A DNA stretch of 6,613 nucleotides from Odoribacteraceae bacterium (GTDB lineage: Bacteria > Bacteroidota > Bacteroidia > Bacteroidales > Marinifilaceae). Within the stretch, counting starts at the first letter, position 1, and each line of letters opens with the position of its first letter. The position numbers and the translations under genes were made by a program. The notes beneath the pieces are model-generated. The model had not been told where the DNA came from. It did no database searches and was given only the letters and a program-made list of their open reading frames with translations. The DNA lies in the NCBI GenBank assembly GCA_031259905.1, contig JAIRKS010000040.1, positions 1 to 6,613 on the forward strand. The letters run 5' to 3'. This document shows positions 1 to 5,348 of this stretch, piece by piece.

Positions 1-717
1 TCCCCGCGACACGCCGTGCTCGACGCCGTCTACCATCATCCCTACCTGCAGCAACGGGCAATCGCCGCCGGTGCCACCTACGTGGACGGCTTCTCGTGGC
101 TCGTGCACCAGGGCATCCCCGCCTACCGCCTCTTTACCGGCAAAACGCCCGACGCGCGAGGCATGGAAAAAACCCTCGTCACGCTCCCGGCGCTCCCCCG
201 GCACGTCTCCTTCATCGGCTTCATGGGAACGGGAAAAAGCACCGTGGCGCGCCTCGTGGCACGGCGACTGGGAATGCCGCTCGCGGAAACAGACCGTCTC
301 CTGGAACGACAACACGGGAAAAGCATCACGCGCTGGATACAAGAAGAAGGAGAAGCCTCCTTCAGGGAAAAAGAAATGGAACTCACGCGGGAACTCCTCC
401 TCTCTCCCGCTCCCTCCGTGATTTCCTGCGGGGGCGGGGCCGTGACGCATCCAGGGACGCGACAACTCCTGCGAGAGCACAGCATCGCCATATGGCTGCA
501 CGCCAACCCGCGCCTCTGCGTGAACCGGATCAACATCGCTACCCGGCCACTGCTCGCCTGCCACGCGCGACCGGAAGAAGCCGCCACGGCCATCTTTGAA
601 GAACGAAAAGCGCTCTACGCCGGCGTCGCCCGACTACTGGTCGACACCACGGGGCGTACACCCGAACAAGTAACCCATATCGTCCATGAAGAAATCAATA
701 CATGCATCCGGGGTTAA
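1..717 (+). CDS. aroK: Shikimate dehydrogenase-shikimate kinase fusion, 3' part (5' end outside window)
   Basis: The frame is already open at base 1, so the start lies upstream; the GTG at 16 is internal. The first ~50 residues look like the C-terminal end of shikimate dehydrogenase (AroE): a DAVYHHPYL stretch, VDGFSWLVHQG with the conserved shikimate-contacting Gln, and YRLFTG. After a short linker a complete shikimate kinase follows: Walker A GFMGTGKST (217-243), the substrate-binding Asp in ETDRLLE, GEASFREKE with the conserved Arg, the CGGGAV glycine loop (about 427-444), the lid Arg in RPLL, and ERKALY near the end. The kinase would phosphorylate shikimate with ATP in the cytosol; the dehydrogenase part would make shikimate from 3-dehydroshikimate with NADPH. 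The two domains thus catalyse consecutive steps. The next gene, aroA, overlaps the last 32 bases and supplies the following step, which suggests one operon with coupled translation. Whether a type I dehydroquinase precedes the AroE part cannot be seen. Confidence 0.9.
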   Translation, partial: SPRHAVLDAVYHHPYLQQRAIAAGATYVDGFSWLVHQGIPAYRLFTGKTPDARGMEKTLVTLPALPRHVSFIGFMGTGKSTVARLVARRLGMPLAETDRLLERQHGKSITRWIQEEGEASFREKEMELTRELLLSPAPSVISCGGGAVTHPGTRQLLREHSIAIWLHANPRLCVNRINIATRPLLACHARPEEAATAIFEERKALYAGVARLLVDTTGRTPEQVTHIVHEEINTCIRG

Positions 718-1951
718 CGGCACCGTCATCGCCCCGGCATCCAAGAGCGCGGCACAACGCGCCATCATCGCCGCCACGCTCGCCCGCGGCACCAGCATCC
801 TGAACCACCTCACCCCGTGCGACGACACGCTCGCCGCCACCGGCATCGCTCGCGCCCTCGGCGCTACCGTCGACATCACCGGCGAACAATGCCGCGTCAC
901 CTCCGGATTCCCTCCCCCGCCGGCAAAAGAACGCCAACTCTCCTGCGGCGAATCGGGATTACTCGCCCGCGTCATCATCCCCGTCGCGGCCCTCCTTCCC
1001 GGAACTACCCGCGTCAACGGCCGCGGCACGCTCCTCCAACGCCCGTTCGACATGCTCGTCGCCCCGCTGCGAGAACTCGGGGCAAACATCACCACCAGCG
1101 CCTCCCGCCTCCCCGTCACCCTCTCCGGGCCTGTCACCGGCGGCGTCGCCACCATCGACGGCAGCATCAGCTCGCAACTCCTCACCGGGCTACTCCTCGC
1201 CCTCCCGCTCGCCGGGAAAGACTCCACCCTGCACGTGAATAACCTGAAAAGCAAACCCTACGTTGACCTGACCATCGATCTCCTCGACACCTTCGGCATT
1301 CGCGTCGAGCACCGGGACTACCGGCTGTTCCTCGTCCCGGGCAGACAAACCTACCGCCCCGCCACGCGAAACATCGAGGGAGACTGGAGCGGCGCCTCCT
1401 GCATGATCGTCGCCGGGTGTATCGCCGGCGTCGCCCCCGGCGGCGTCACCGTTTCCAACCTTGATCCCCGTTCGGCACAAGCCGACAAGGCCATCCTCGA
1501 GGTGGCACGACGCACCGGCGCGCGCGTCATCGTGAATCAAGACGGCAACGTCTCCGCCTCTCCCGGCGAACACGCCCGCGCGTTTGACTTCGACGCCAGC
1601 GAAAGCCCCGACCTTTTTCCCGCCATCGTCGCCCTCGCCGCCTGTTGCGAGGGCACCAGCCGCGTCACCGGCGCCACTCGCCTGCTCCACAAGGAAAGCA
1701 ACCGCGCGCTCGTCCTGCAACAAGAATACGGCAAGCTCGGCATCGACATCCGCGTCGAAGGCGACGTCATGTCCATCACGGGTGGGGAAATTCATGGAGG
1801 CAACGTCTCCTCGCGCGACGACCATCGCGTGGCCATGTCCCTCGCCACCGCCGCCCTCCGCGCCACGGGCACGGTGACCATCGACGCCGCCGAAAGCGTC
1901 AGCAAATCCTACCCCGGCTTCTGGGACGACCTCGCCCGCCTGCAAGAATAA
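686..1951 (+). CDS. aroA: 3-phosphoshikimate 1-carboxyvinyltransferase (EPSP synthase)
   Basis: This 421-residue protein has the usual length for EPSP synthase, which joins shikimate 3-phosphate and phosphoenolpyruvate to give EPSP and phosphate on the way to chorismate. Visible family motifs in order: ASKSAAQR (residues 18-25, substrate Lys/Ser/Arg); CGESGLLAR (87-95), the Bacteroidetes-style version of the NAGTAMRP region; QRPFDML (118-124); SSQLLTGLLLALPLA (162-176); NLKSKPYVDLT (186-196); EGDWSGAS (231-238); SPDLFPAIVALA (307-318) with the catalytic-region Asp; HKESNRA (335-341); DDHRVAMSLA (378-387); and SVSKSYPGFW (404-413) with the C-terminal Lys. All key residues appear present, so it should be active. 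The ATG at 686 lies inside the end of the upstream aroE-aroK gene in another frame, suggesting translational coupling; no Shine-Dalgarno is evident, as is normal in this phylum. Glyphosate sensitivity cannot be judged with confidence. Confidence 0.96.
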   Translation: MKKSIHASGVNGTVIAPASKSAAQRAIIAATLARGTSILNHLTPCDDTLAATGIARALGATVDITGEQCRVTSGFPPPPAKERQLSCGESGLLARVIIPVAALLPGTTRVNGRGTLLQRPFDMLVAPLRELGANITTSASRLPVTLSGPVTGGVATIDGSISSQLLTGLLLALPLAGKDSTLHVNNLKSKPYVDLTIDLLDTFGIRVEHRDYRLFLVPGRQTYRPATRNIEGDWSGASCMIVAGCIAGVAPGGVTVSNLDPRSAQADKAILEVARRTGARVIVNQDGNVSASPGEHARAFDFDASESPDLFPAIVALAACCEGTSRVTGATRLLHKESNRALVLQQEYGKLGIDIRVEGDVMSITGGEIHGGNVSSRDDHRVAMSLATAALRATGTVTIDAAESVSKSYPGFWDDLARLQE

Positions 1952-2051
1952 CACCCTCGCTCCCTCTCGCGACGCGACGCGGGGAGAAACACCCCCTCTC
2001 CCCTACCCCGTCCCCTCGCGTCGGGCCACGTGCCGGGACAATACAATCCCT

Positions 2052-2082
2052 TCCCGGCGACGAGCGGCACGCGTCGCCGGGA
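2052..2082. other. Perfect 11-bp hairpin downstream of aroA
   Basis: Bases 2052-2062 are perfectly complementary to 2072-2082 around a nine-base loop, and the stem is almost all G-C. Neither side carries a T-run, so it does not fit a classic intrinsic terminator. It lies 100 bases after the aroA stop and could stabilise the 3' end of that transcript or assist termination. The role is inference. Confidence 0.5.
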
Positions 2083-2127
2083 CAGGTCGCGCGGCGCGCG
2101 GGCAGGGATACCGTCGCGGACGACATG

Positions 2128-2188
2128 AAAAAGCCCGCCCGGCTTGCCGGCTCTCGCTCGAAACGAGATCCGGCGGGGGCCGGGCGGG
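2128..2188 (-). terminator. Intrinsic terminator for the DUF6261-like gene (minus strand)
   Basis: A ten-base-pair GC-rich stem (2134-2143 with 2179-2188) encloses further pairing (2146-2150 with 2170-2174, and 2157-2160 with 2164-2167 around an AAA loop). On the minus strand the stem is followed by C and then five T residues (2132-2128). This is a good rho-independent terminator shape. It lies about 240 bases after the stop codon of the minus-strand gene, implying a long 3' untranslated region. On the plus strand no T-run follows, though the stem could still hinder read-through from aroA. Confidence 0.65.
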
Positions 2189-2426
2189 GAACATAAACAA
2201 AATTTGCTTGAACTCTCAAGGACATGTTTTCCCGTTCACGGGTAATTATCGTTCGCGTCGGGGAGCGCCGTCTCCCGCCCGCGGGCACGCCAGGAACGGT
2301 TGACAGGGACGCTTGTCGCCGCTCTTGGCGCGCTGGATGTTCCCGGGACGCGTTCGCGCCACTCTTGACAACACACCATAACAGAAAACATATAACGCGG
2401 CGCGTGCCCGGGAAACTTGACAGTAT

Positions 2427-3101
2427 CTAATGTGTCCGCGCCTGCAACTCCTCCAGCGTGGCGTGCAGCGCGGGCCAGGGTTCTATATCCTTCATCGAGG
2501 CCACAAGCATGTAAAAATCTTTCATGGCCGCCTCGAGCGCCCCTCGTTTCCCGGTGGCCGTCCCTCGTTGCCGGATAGCCGCGTTGGCGCTAACCTGCCG
2601 GAGGTACGCCTCGCTAAACTCCCGGTTCGTTTCCTGCAACATCGTGCATTGCGAGGTTAAACCGAGCGACGCGACCTTGCCCGCGTTATCGCTCTCGAAC
2701 AAACGCGTGCACAGGTACTCGATGGCGGCCGTTTCCTCGGCGTAAGTACGCGCGCTCATCTTCCTCACTCTCTCGACCTCGTTAAAAAGCGGCAAGAGTT
2801 CCGTCGCCGTCGTTCCCTCCGGGAGAAGATCCTTGAACCGGGCTTGTCCCCGGAAAATGTCGCGGATACCGCGATACATTTCATCCCGTCGCTTGTCGAT
2901 CTCGACGAGCTCGCGGCCCATACCGCTGAACGTCGATTTATTGAGCACGGAGAAGTAGTCGTCGTACAACGGGATGATTTCCGTGAAGAGCGGGTGGGCA
3001 GTAAAGGTCGCGTCGGACGTGTCCGTCACGATCTTTATCGTTTCCGAGACCAACGTTGCCAGGGCCTCGGTAGTTAGCCGGCTGAATGTTTTCTTGAGCA
3101 A
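2427..3101 (-). CDS. DUF6261-like protein of unknown function
   Basis: The 224-residue product has no signal peptide or membrane segment and reads as mostly alpha-helical, rich in Glu, Arg, Lys and Ala. Its size and layout resemble the Bacteroidetes family DUF6261: an N-terminal FSRLTTEALATL segment, PLFTEIIPLYDDYFSVLNKS (residues 37-56), ELVEIDKRRDEMYRGIRDIF (64-83), a middle helix with TYAEETAAIEYLCTRLF (119-135), LGLTSQCTMLQETNREF (146-162) and a C-terminal RGTATGKRGALEAAMKDFYMLV (179-200). This assignment is from memory of the family pattern, not a search. No catalytic motif is seen. The start is a TTG at 3101; the frame is open further upstream to about 3170 but holds no ATG or GTG, so TTG is the best choice, with an ATT 18 bases upstream as a rarer option. 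It stands alone on the minus strand with its own promoter and terminator, and the phased repeat array lies directly upstream. Confidence 0.8.
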   Translation of the reverse strand: MLKKTFSRLTTEALATLVSETIKIVTDTSDATFTAHPLFTEIIPLYDDYFSVLNKSTFSGMGRELVEIDKRRDEMYRGIRDIFRGQARFKDLLPEGTTATELLPLFNEVERVRKMSARTYAEETAAIEYLCTRLFESDNAGKVASLGLTSQCTMLQETNREFSEAYLRQVSANAAIRQRGTATGKRGALEAAMKDFYMLVASMKDIEPWPALHATLEELQARTH

Positions 3102-3154
3102 GATTCTCGTCGTTTTAATGATTAACCCGGTTTCTTCTTTGTTTTTACCGTCGG

Positions 3155-3162
3155 CAAAGTTA
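3155..3162 (-). promoter_or_regulatory. Bacteroidetes-type -7 box (TAACTTTG) of the DUF6261-like gene
   Basis: Read on the minus strand, 3162 to 3155 is TAACTTTG, an exact match to the TAnnTTTG -7 consensus of Bacteroidetes. It lies about 54 bases upstream of the TTG start. The expected TTG/TTTG -33 element is not evident at the usual distance; the spacer contains an A-run (3169-3175 on the plus strand is T-rich). The 5' leader is A-rich, which is common near starts in this phylum. The box also falls in register with the phased array upstream. Confidence 0.5.
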
Positions 3163-3276
3163 CAAGTATTTTTTTAAATGTACACGCGACCGGTAAGGAG
3201 CACGCGTTTTTTTCTCGCGGGTGTAATATATTTCCCGCGAAAACGCGGTCGCTTGCTTTTAGAGTTAAATACAGCG

Positions 3277-3629
3277 AGTAAAATTACAGTCGCTATCTCA
3301 CGAGTGTATCACGTTGCTTGTAAAATTACAATCGCTATTTAGCGCGTGAAAAAATTATTTGTAAAATTACAGCAACTATTTTTTTGAATGAACATGTAAA
3401 TTGTAAAATTACATTGACTATCTTTCAATTAAAAATAGCGAATGTAAAATTACAGTCTCTATTTATTGAACGAATACACGAGATGTAAAATTACATTTTC
3501 TATTTTCATGAATATAAATTCAAGATGTAAAATTACATTTGCTTTATAATGAATAAAGATGTAGGTTGTAAAATTACAAAAGCTATCTATAGCATGAATA
3601 TATAGTTTGTAAAATGCCGGACGATATTT
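3277..3629. repeat. Phased array: nine TGTAAAATTACA dyads every 41-42 bases
   Basis: The 12-base motif TGTAAAATTACA (inverted arms TGTAA/TTACA around AA) begins at 3277, 3319, 3360, 3402, 3443, 3484, 3526, 3567 and 3608. The steps are 42, 41, 42, 41, 41, 42, 41 and 41 bases. Copies 2-8 are identical; the first differs at one base (A for T) and the last matches 9 of 12. In each unit four variable bases follow, then CTATYT (CTTTAT in copy 7, ATATTT in copy 9), then about 19-20 variable bases with a frequent GAAT. The block is very AT-rich in a GC-rich neighbourhood. No ORF crosses it. It lies between the divergently transcribed DUF6261-like gene and birA, starting about 175 bases upstream of the former. 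The mean period of 41.4 is close to four helical turns, so all dyads would face one side of the DNA. A tandem operator or nucleoprotein site is a reasonable guess; a repeat-spacer element is the alternative. Confidence 0.9.
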
Positions 3630-3943
3630 TAAGGTGAAATAGAGTATTCGCGATCCCGTGGAGTTTTTTTCCGATGCTTGTAGACGGTTTTCATTGCGCG
3701 GGCGGGATGTTTTTTTTATCGATACGCATGTTGCAATCTCGCGGGCTATCGTTCAAGCGCTGTTTTTCTCCCGGTAACGTTTTTTTCTTTCTCCCGGCGC
3801 GCCGAACGTGTCCCGCTTGACGGGGTGAAGCCGGCGTTCCCCCGGCAGGACGAGCGAACGCGCGCGGGGGTATTTCCCGGCGAGTGACTACCTTCGCGAG
3901 GATTCTAAAACAAATAATCGTGGAAAAGGTATTTCGAGTAAAG
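3630..3943. other. Intergenic region between array and birA
   Basis: About 310 bases with no recognised gene. The sequence changes abruptly from the AT-rich array to mixed, then GC-rich DNA. It carries four T-runs on the plus strand (3664-3670, 3710-3717, 3763-3767, 3780-3786), two of them followed by a CTCCCGG-type string, but none is preceded by a convincing hairpin. The birA promoter should lie here; no TAnnTTTG box with a proper -33 partner was found. Confidence 0.5.
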
Positions 3944-4687
3944 ATGTTCGAGGTTCACGAGCACGCGCGGTTAGCGTCGACAAACGCGGAAGCGCTCCGT
4001 CGCGCCGGGGAGCTGGGCGATCGTCACGTGATCATCGCCCGGCAGCAGGAAAGCGGGCGGGGACAAGGCAGTAACCGCTGGGAAAGCGAGCCGGGGAAGA
4101 ATATCACGATGACCGTCGCTTTCCGGCCGCGGGAGATGCCGGCGGGAGAACAGTTCGCGATCTCGATGGCGGTGGCGCTGGGCACGCGCGATCTCGTGGC
4201 GCGGTACGCGGGGGGGAGCACCGTGAAGTGGCCGAACGACGTGTACGTCGGCGACCGGAAGATTGCCGGTATTCTTATCGAGCACGTGGTGGCGGGCGAC
4301 AGGTTGTCGATCTCGCTTTGTGGCGTGGGGCTGAACGTGAACCAGACGCGTTTCACGTCGGACGCGCCGAACCCGGTTTCTCTCGCGATGCTTCTCGGTC
4401 GCGAGTTGCCGCTGGAGGGGGTGCTGGAAGGGTTACTCGAGTCGATCGACGCCCGCTACCGGTCGGTTGACGACCCGCTGGCGTTGCGTCGCGATTACCT
4501 CGCTTGTCTTTACCGCGGCACGGGCCTTGGCGAGTGGGAGGACGCGCGGGGACGTTTCACGGCAACGATCGAGGGTGTCGACAGGCACGGGCAATTGTTG
4601 CTACGCGACGAATCGGGAAGGACGAGGAGGTACGGCTTCAAGGAGGTCTGGCGCGTGCCAAACGGCACGGCGAGCGACGCGGGGTAG
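3944..4687 (+). CDS. birA: Biotin--[acetyl-CoA-carboxylase] ligase, short (class I) form
   Basis: The product attaches biotin to the biotin carboxyl carrier protein through biotinyl-AMP, in the cytosol. From the ATG at 3944 it is 247 residues, the length of the short ligases without the N-terminal DNA-binding domain, so it is unlikely to be a repressor. Motifs: LASTNAEA (residues 10-17), QESGRGQGSNRW (35-46), the biotin/adenylate glycine-rich loop; KNITMTVAFRP (52-62); KWPNDVYVGDRKIAGILIE (95-113) with the catalytic-site Lys in RKIAG; GVGLNVNQ (127-134); and a C-terminal domain with RRYGFKEV (228-235). FTSDAPNPVSL and the GFKEV ending resemble Bacteroides enzymes. The frame runs up to a GTG at 3884, but the extra 20 residues do not fit the family, which starts just before the STN motif; ATG 3944 is preferred. 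The last five codons and stop lie in the first copy of a 42-base tandem repeat. Confidence 0.95.
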   Translation: MFEVHEHARLASTNAEALRRAGELGDRHVIIARQQESGRGQGSNRWESEPGKNITMTVAFRPREMPAGEQFAISMAVALGTRDLVARYAGGSTVKWPNDVYVGDRKIAGILIEHVVAGDRLSISLCGVGLNVNQTRFTSDAPNPVSLAMLLGRELPLEGVLEGLLESIDARYRSVDDPLALRRDYLACLYRGTGLGEWEDARGRFTATIEGVDRHGQLLLRDESGRTRRYGFKEVWRVPNGTASDAG

Positions 4688-4797
4688 CACGCGGGTGACG
4701 GGAAATAGCGAGCGAGCGACGCGAGATAGCACGCGGGTGACGAGAAATAGCGAACGAGCGACGCGGGCGAGCGGGCGGGTGACTGGAAACCCGCCCG
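4672..4797. repeat. 42-base tandem repeat A, about 2.7 copies, overlapping the birA 3' end
   Basis: Copies begin at 4672, 4714 and 4756 with GAGCGACGCG. The first two are 38/42 identical and all four differences are G in one and A in the other. The third matches over roughly its first 34 bases and then runs into the terminator hairpin. The first copy contains the birA stop codon, so the duplication arose at the end of that gene. The repeat is GC-rich and unrelated in sequence to the AT-rich array. Confidence 0.85.
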
Positions 4798-4808
4798 CGT
4801 TCGTTTCC
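4771..4808 (+). terminator. Probable intrinsic terminator of birA
   Basis: Bases 4771-4780 pair perfectly with 4789-4798 (ten base pairs, nine of them G-C) around the eight-base loop GACTGGAA. A modest T-rich tail, GTTCGTTTC, follows on the plus strand. It lies 83 bases after the birA stop. The tail is weak, so termination may be partial; the stem would also form in the opposing transcript. Confidence 0.55.
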
Positions 4809-4892
4809 CGTGGAAGTGTCGGGAGGATTTTCGCGGGCGGGGTGTTTTCTCGTGAAAGTGCCGGGAGGATTCCCGCGGGCGGGGTGTTTTCT
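4809..4892. repeat. 42-base tandem repeat B, two copies
   Basis: Copies at 4809-4850 and 4851-4892 are 38/42 identical, with only transition differences. Each contains CGGGAGGAT and ends with GCGGGCGGGGTGTTTTCT. A third, badly decayed copy may begin at 4893. The region lies between the convergent birA and lipoprotein genes and probably holds no gene. The GTGTTTTCT tails have no strong hairpin immediately before them. Confidence 0.85.
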
Positions 4893-4931
4893 CGCGGGAT
4901 TACTCCCGGCGGTCACCCGCGCGAGAGAGCG

Positions 4932-5348
4932 TTACCACGCGATGGAATCCCTCGTGAAGATGTACGTGAAGCGGTAATAATTATACCCGACCTTCTCCGC
5001 CTTGTAGTTTTTCACGTTCGAGATGCTCTCACCTTTAGATAAGATATGACGAATCGTGTCATCGACGATGATCGTCGACGAGGCCCCGTACGGCGAGTAA
5101 TATCCTTCGGGTTTTATTCCATCCGGACCTTCTCCTGATTCCTGAAAGATGTACGTGCTGTCCGGTTGCAGGACGAAACTATTAAAGATTTTATCTTGTA
5201 CCTCGATAGTACTGGTCGTCTTGTTCACGAAAACCCAGTCGGAACTCACTGGAGCATCATATCTCACGTTACAAGAGAAAGCGATCATGCCCACCACCAG
5301 CAGGCTACCAGGCAGCAAAAAGCGAATCAAGATTGTTTTTCGTTTCAT
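4932..5348 (-). CDS. Small putative lipoprotein of unknown function
   Basis: The 138-residue product starts with a basic stretch MKRK, a hydrophobic segment (about residues 6-24) and the lipobox-like IAFSC, giving a lipidated Cys at 26. It would be anchored in the periplasm or outer membrane. No acidic export signal follows the Cys (next residues NVRYDAP), so surface exposure is less likely. The mature part is rich in Tyr, Ser, Thr and Ile and reads as beta-strand, with FVNKTTSTIEV, FVLQPDSTYIFQESGEG, STIIVDDTIRHIL and YNYYRFTYIFTRDSI; many small Bacteroidetes lipoproteins look like this. No family is recognised. Its ATG lies within the last 44 bases of the upstream small ORF, in another frame, which suggests co-transcription and translational coupling. 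It is less GC-rich than aroA and birA. Confidence 0.85.
   Translation of the reverse strand: MKRKTILIRFLLPGSLLVVGMIAFSCNVRYDAPVSSDWVFVNKTTSTIEVQDKIFNSFVLQPDSTYIFQESGEGPDGIKPEGYYSPYGASSTIIVDDTIRHILSKGESISNVKNYKAEKVGYNYYRFTYIFTRDSIAW

Larger units (their letters stand above)
1952..2426. other. GC-rich intergenic region between convergent aroA and DUF6261-like gene
   Basis: About 475 bases without a convincing gene. It lies between the stop codons of aroA (plus) and the DUF6261-like gene (minus). It holds two strong hairpins, listed separately, and several short inverted repeats, for example a five-base-pair hairpin at 2207-2220 and a seven-base-pair one with arms 2326-2332 and 2355-2361. A 68-codon plus-strand frame from 2224 has no recognisable protein content. 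No tRNA or known RNA is recognised. Confidence 0.6.

Noticed and set aside
16..18. GTG at 16 as the real start of the shikimate kinase gene
   Set aside because: The frame is open to base 1 and the residues on both sides of this codon belong to the conserved end of shikimate dehydrogenase.
1190..1954. Long minus-strand ORF opposite aroA
   Set aside because: It is a Gly/Ala/Asp-rich shadow of the strongly supported aroA coding sequence.
2299..2422. Three TTGACA-like strings at about 2300, 2365 and 2417
   Set aside because: They look like sigma-70 -35 boxes of other phyla, have no matching -10 elements at proper distance, and Bacteroidetes promoters use a different consensus.
2224..2430. 68-codon plus-strand ORF
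   Set aside because: Composition is dominated by Arg and Cys as expected from GC-rich non-coding DNA, no family resemblance, and no promoter with both elements.
3277..3629. Classical CRISPR array
   Set aside because: The fully conserved part is only 12 bases, the rest of the unit is partly conserved at scattered positions, and no cas gene is visible. The tigRNA-type arrays I know of have a shorter unit with two alternating repeats and a Tas protein, which are also not seen.
3664..3786. T-runs as terminators upstream of birA
   Set aside because: None has a stable hairpin just before it on the plus strand.
3884..3943. GTG start for birA at 3884
   Set aside because: The added 20 residues do not resemble the family, and an ATG at 3944 lies just before the conserved N-terminal motif. 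It cannot be fully excluded.
4467..5042. 191-codon plus-strand ORF with 14-residue repeats
   Set aside because: It begins inside birA in another frame, runs through the 42-base repeats and ends inside the lipoprotein gene on the other strand; the apparent protein repeats are by-products of the DNA repeats.
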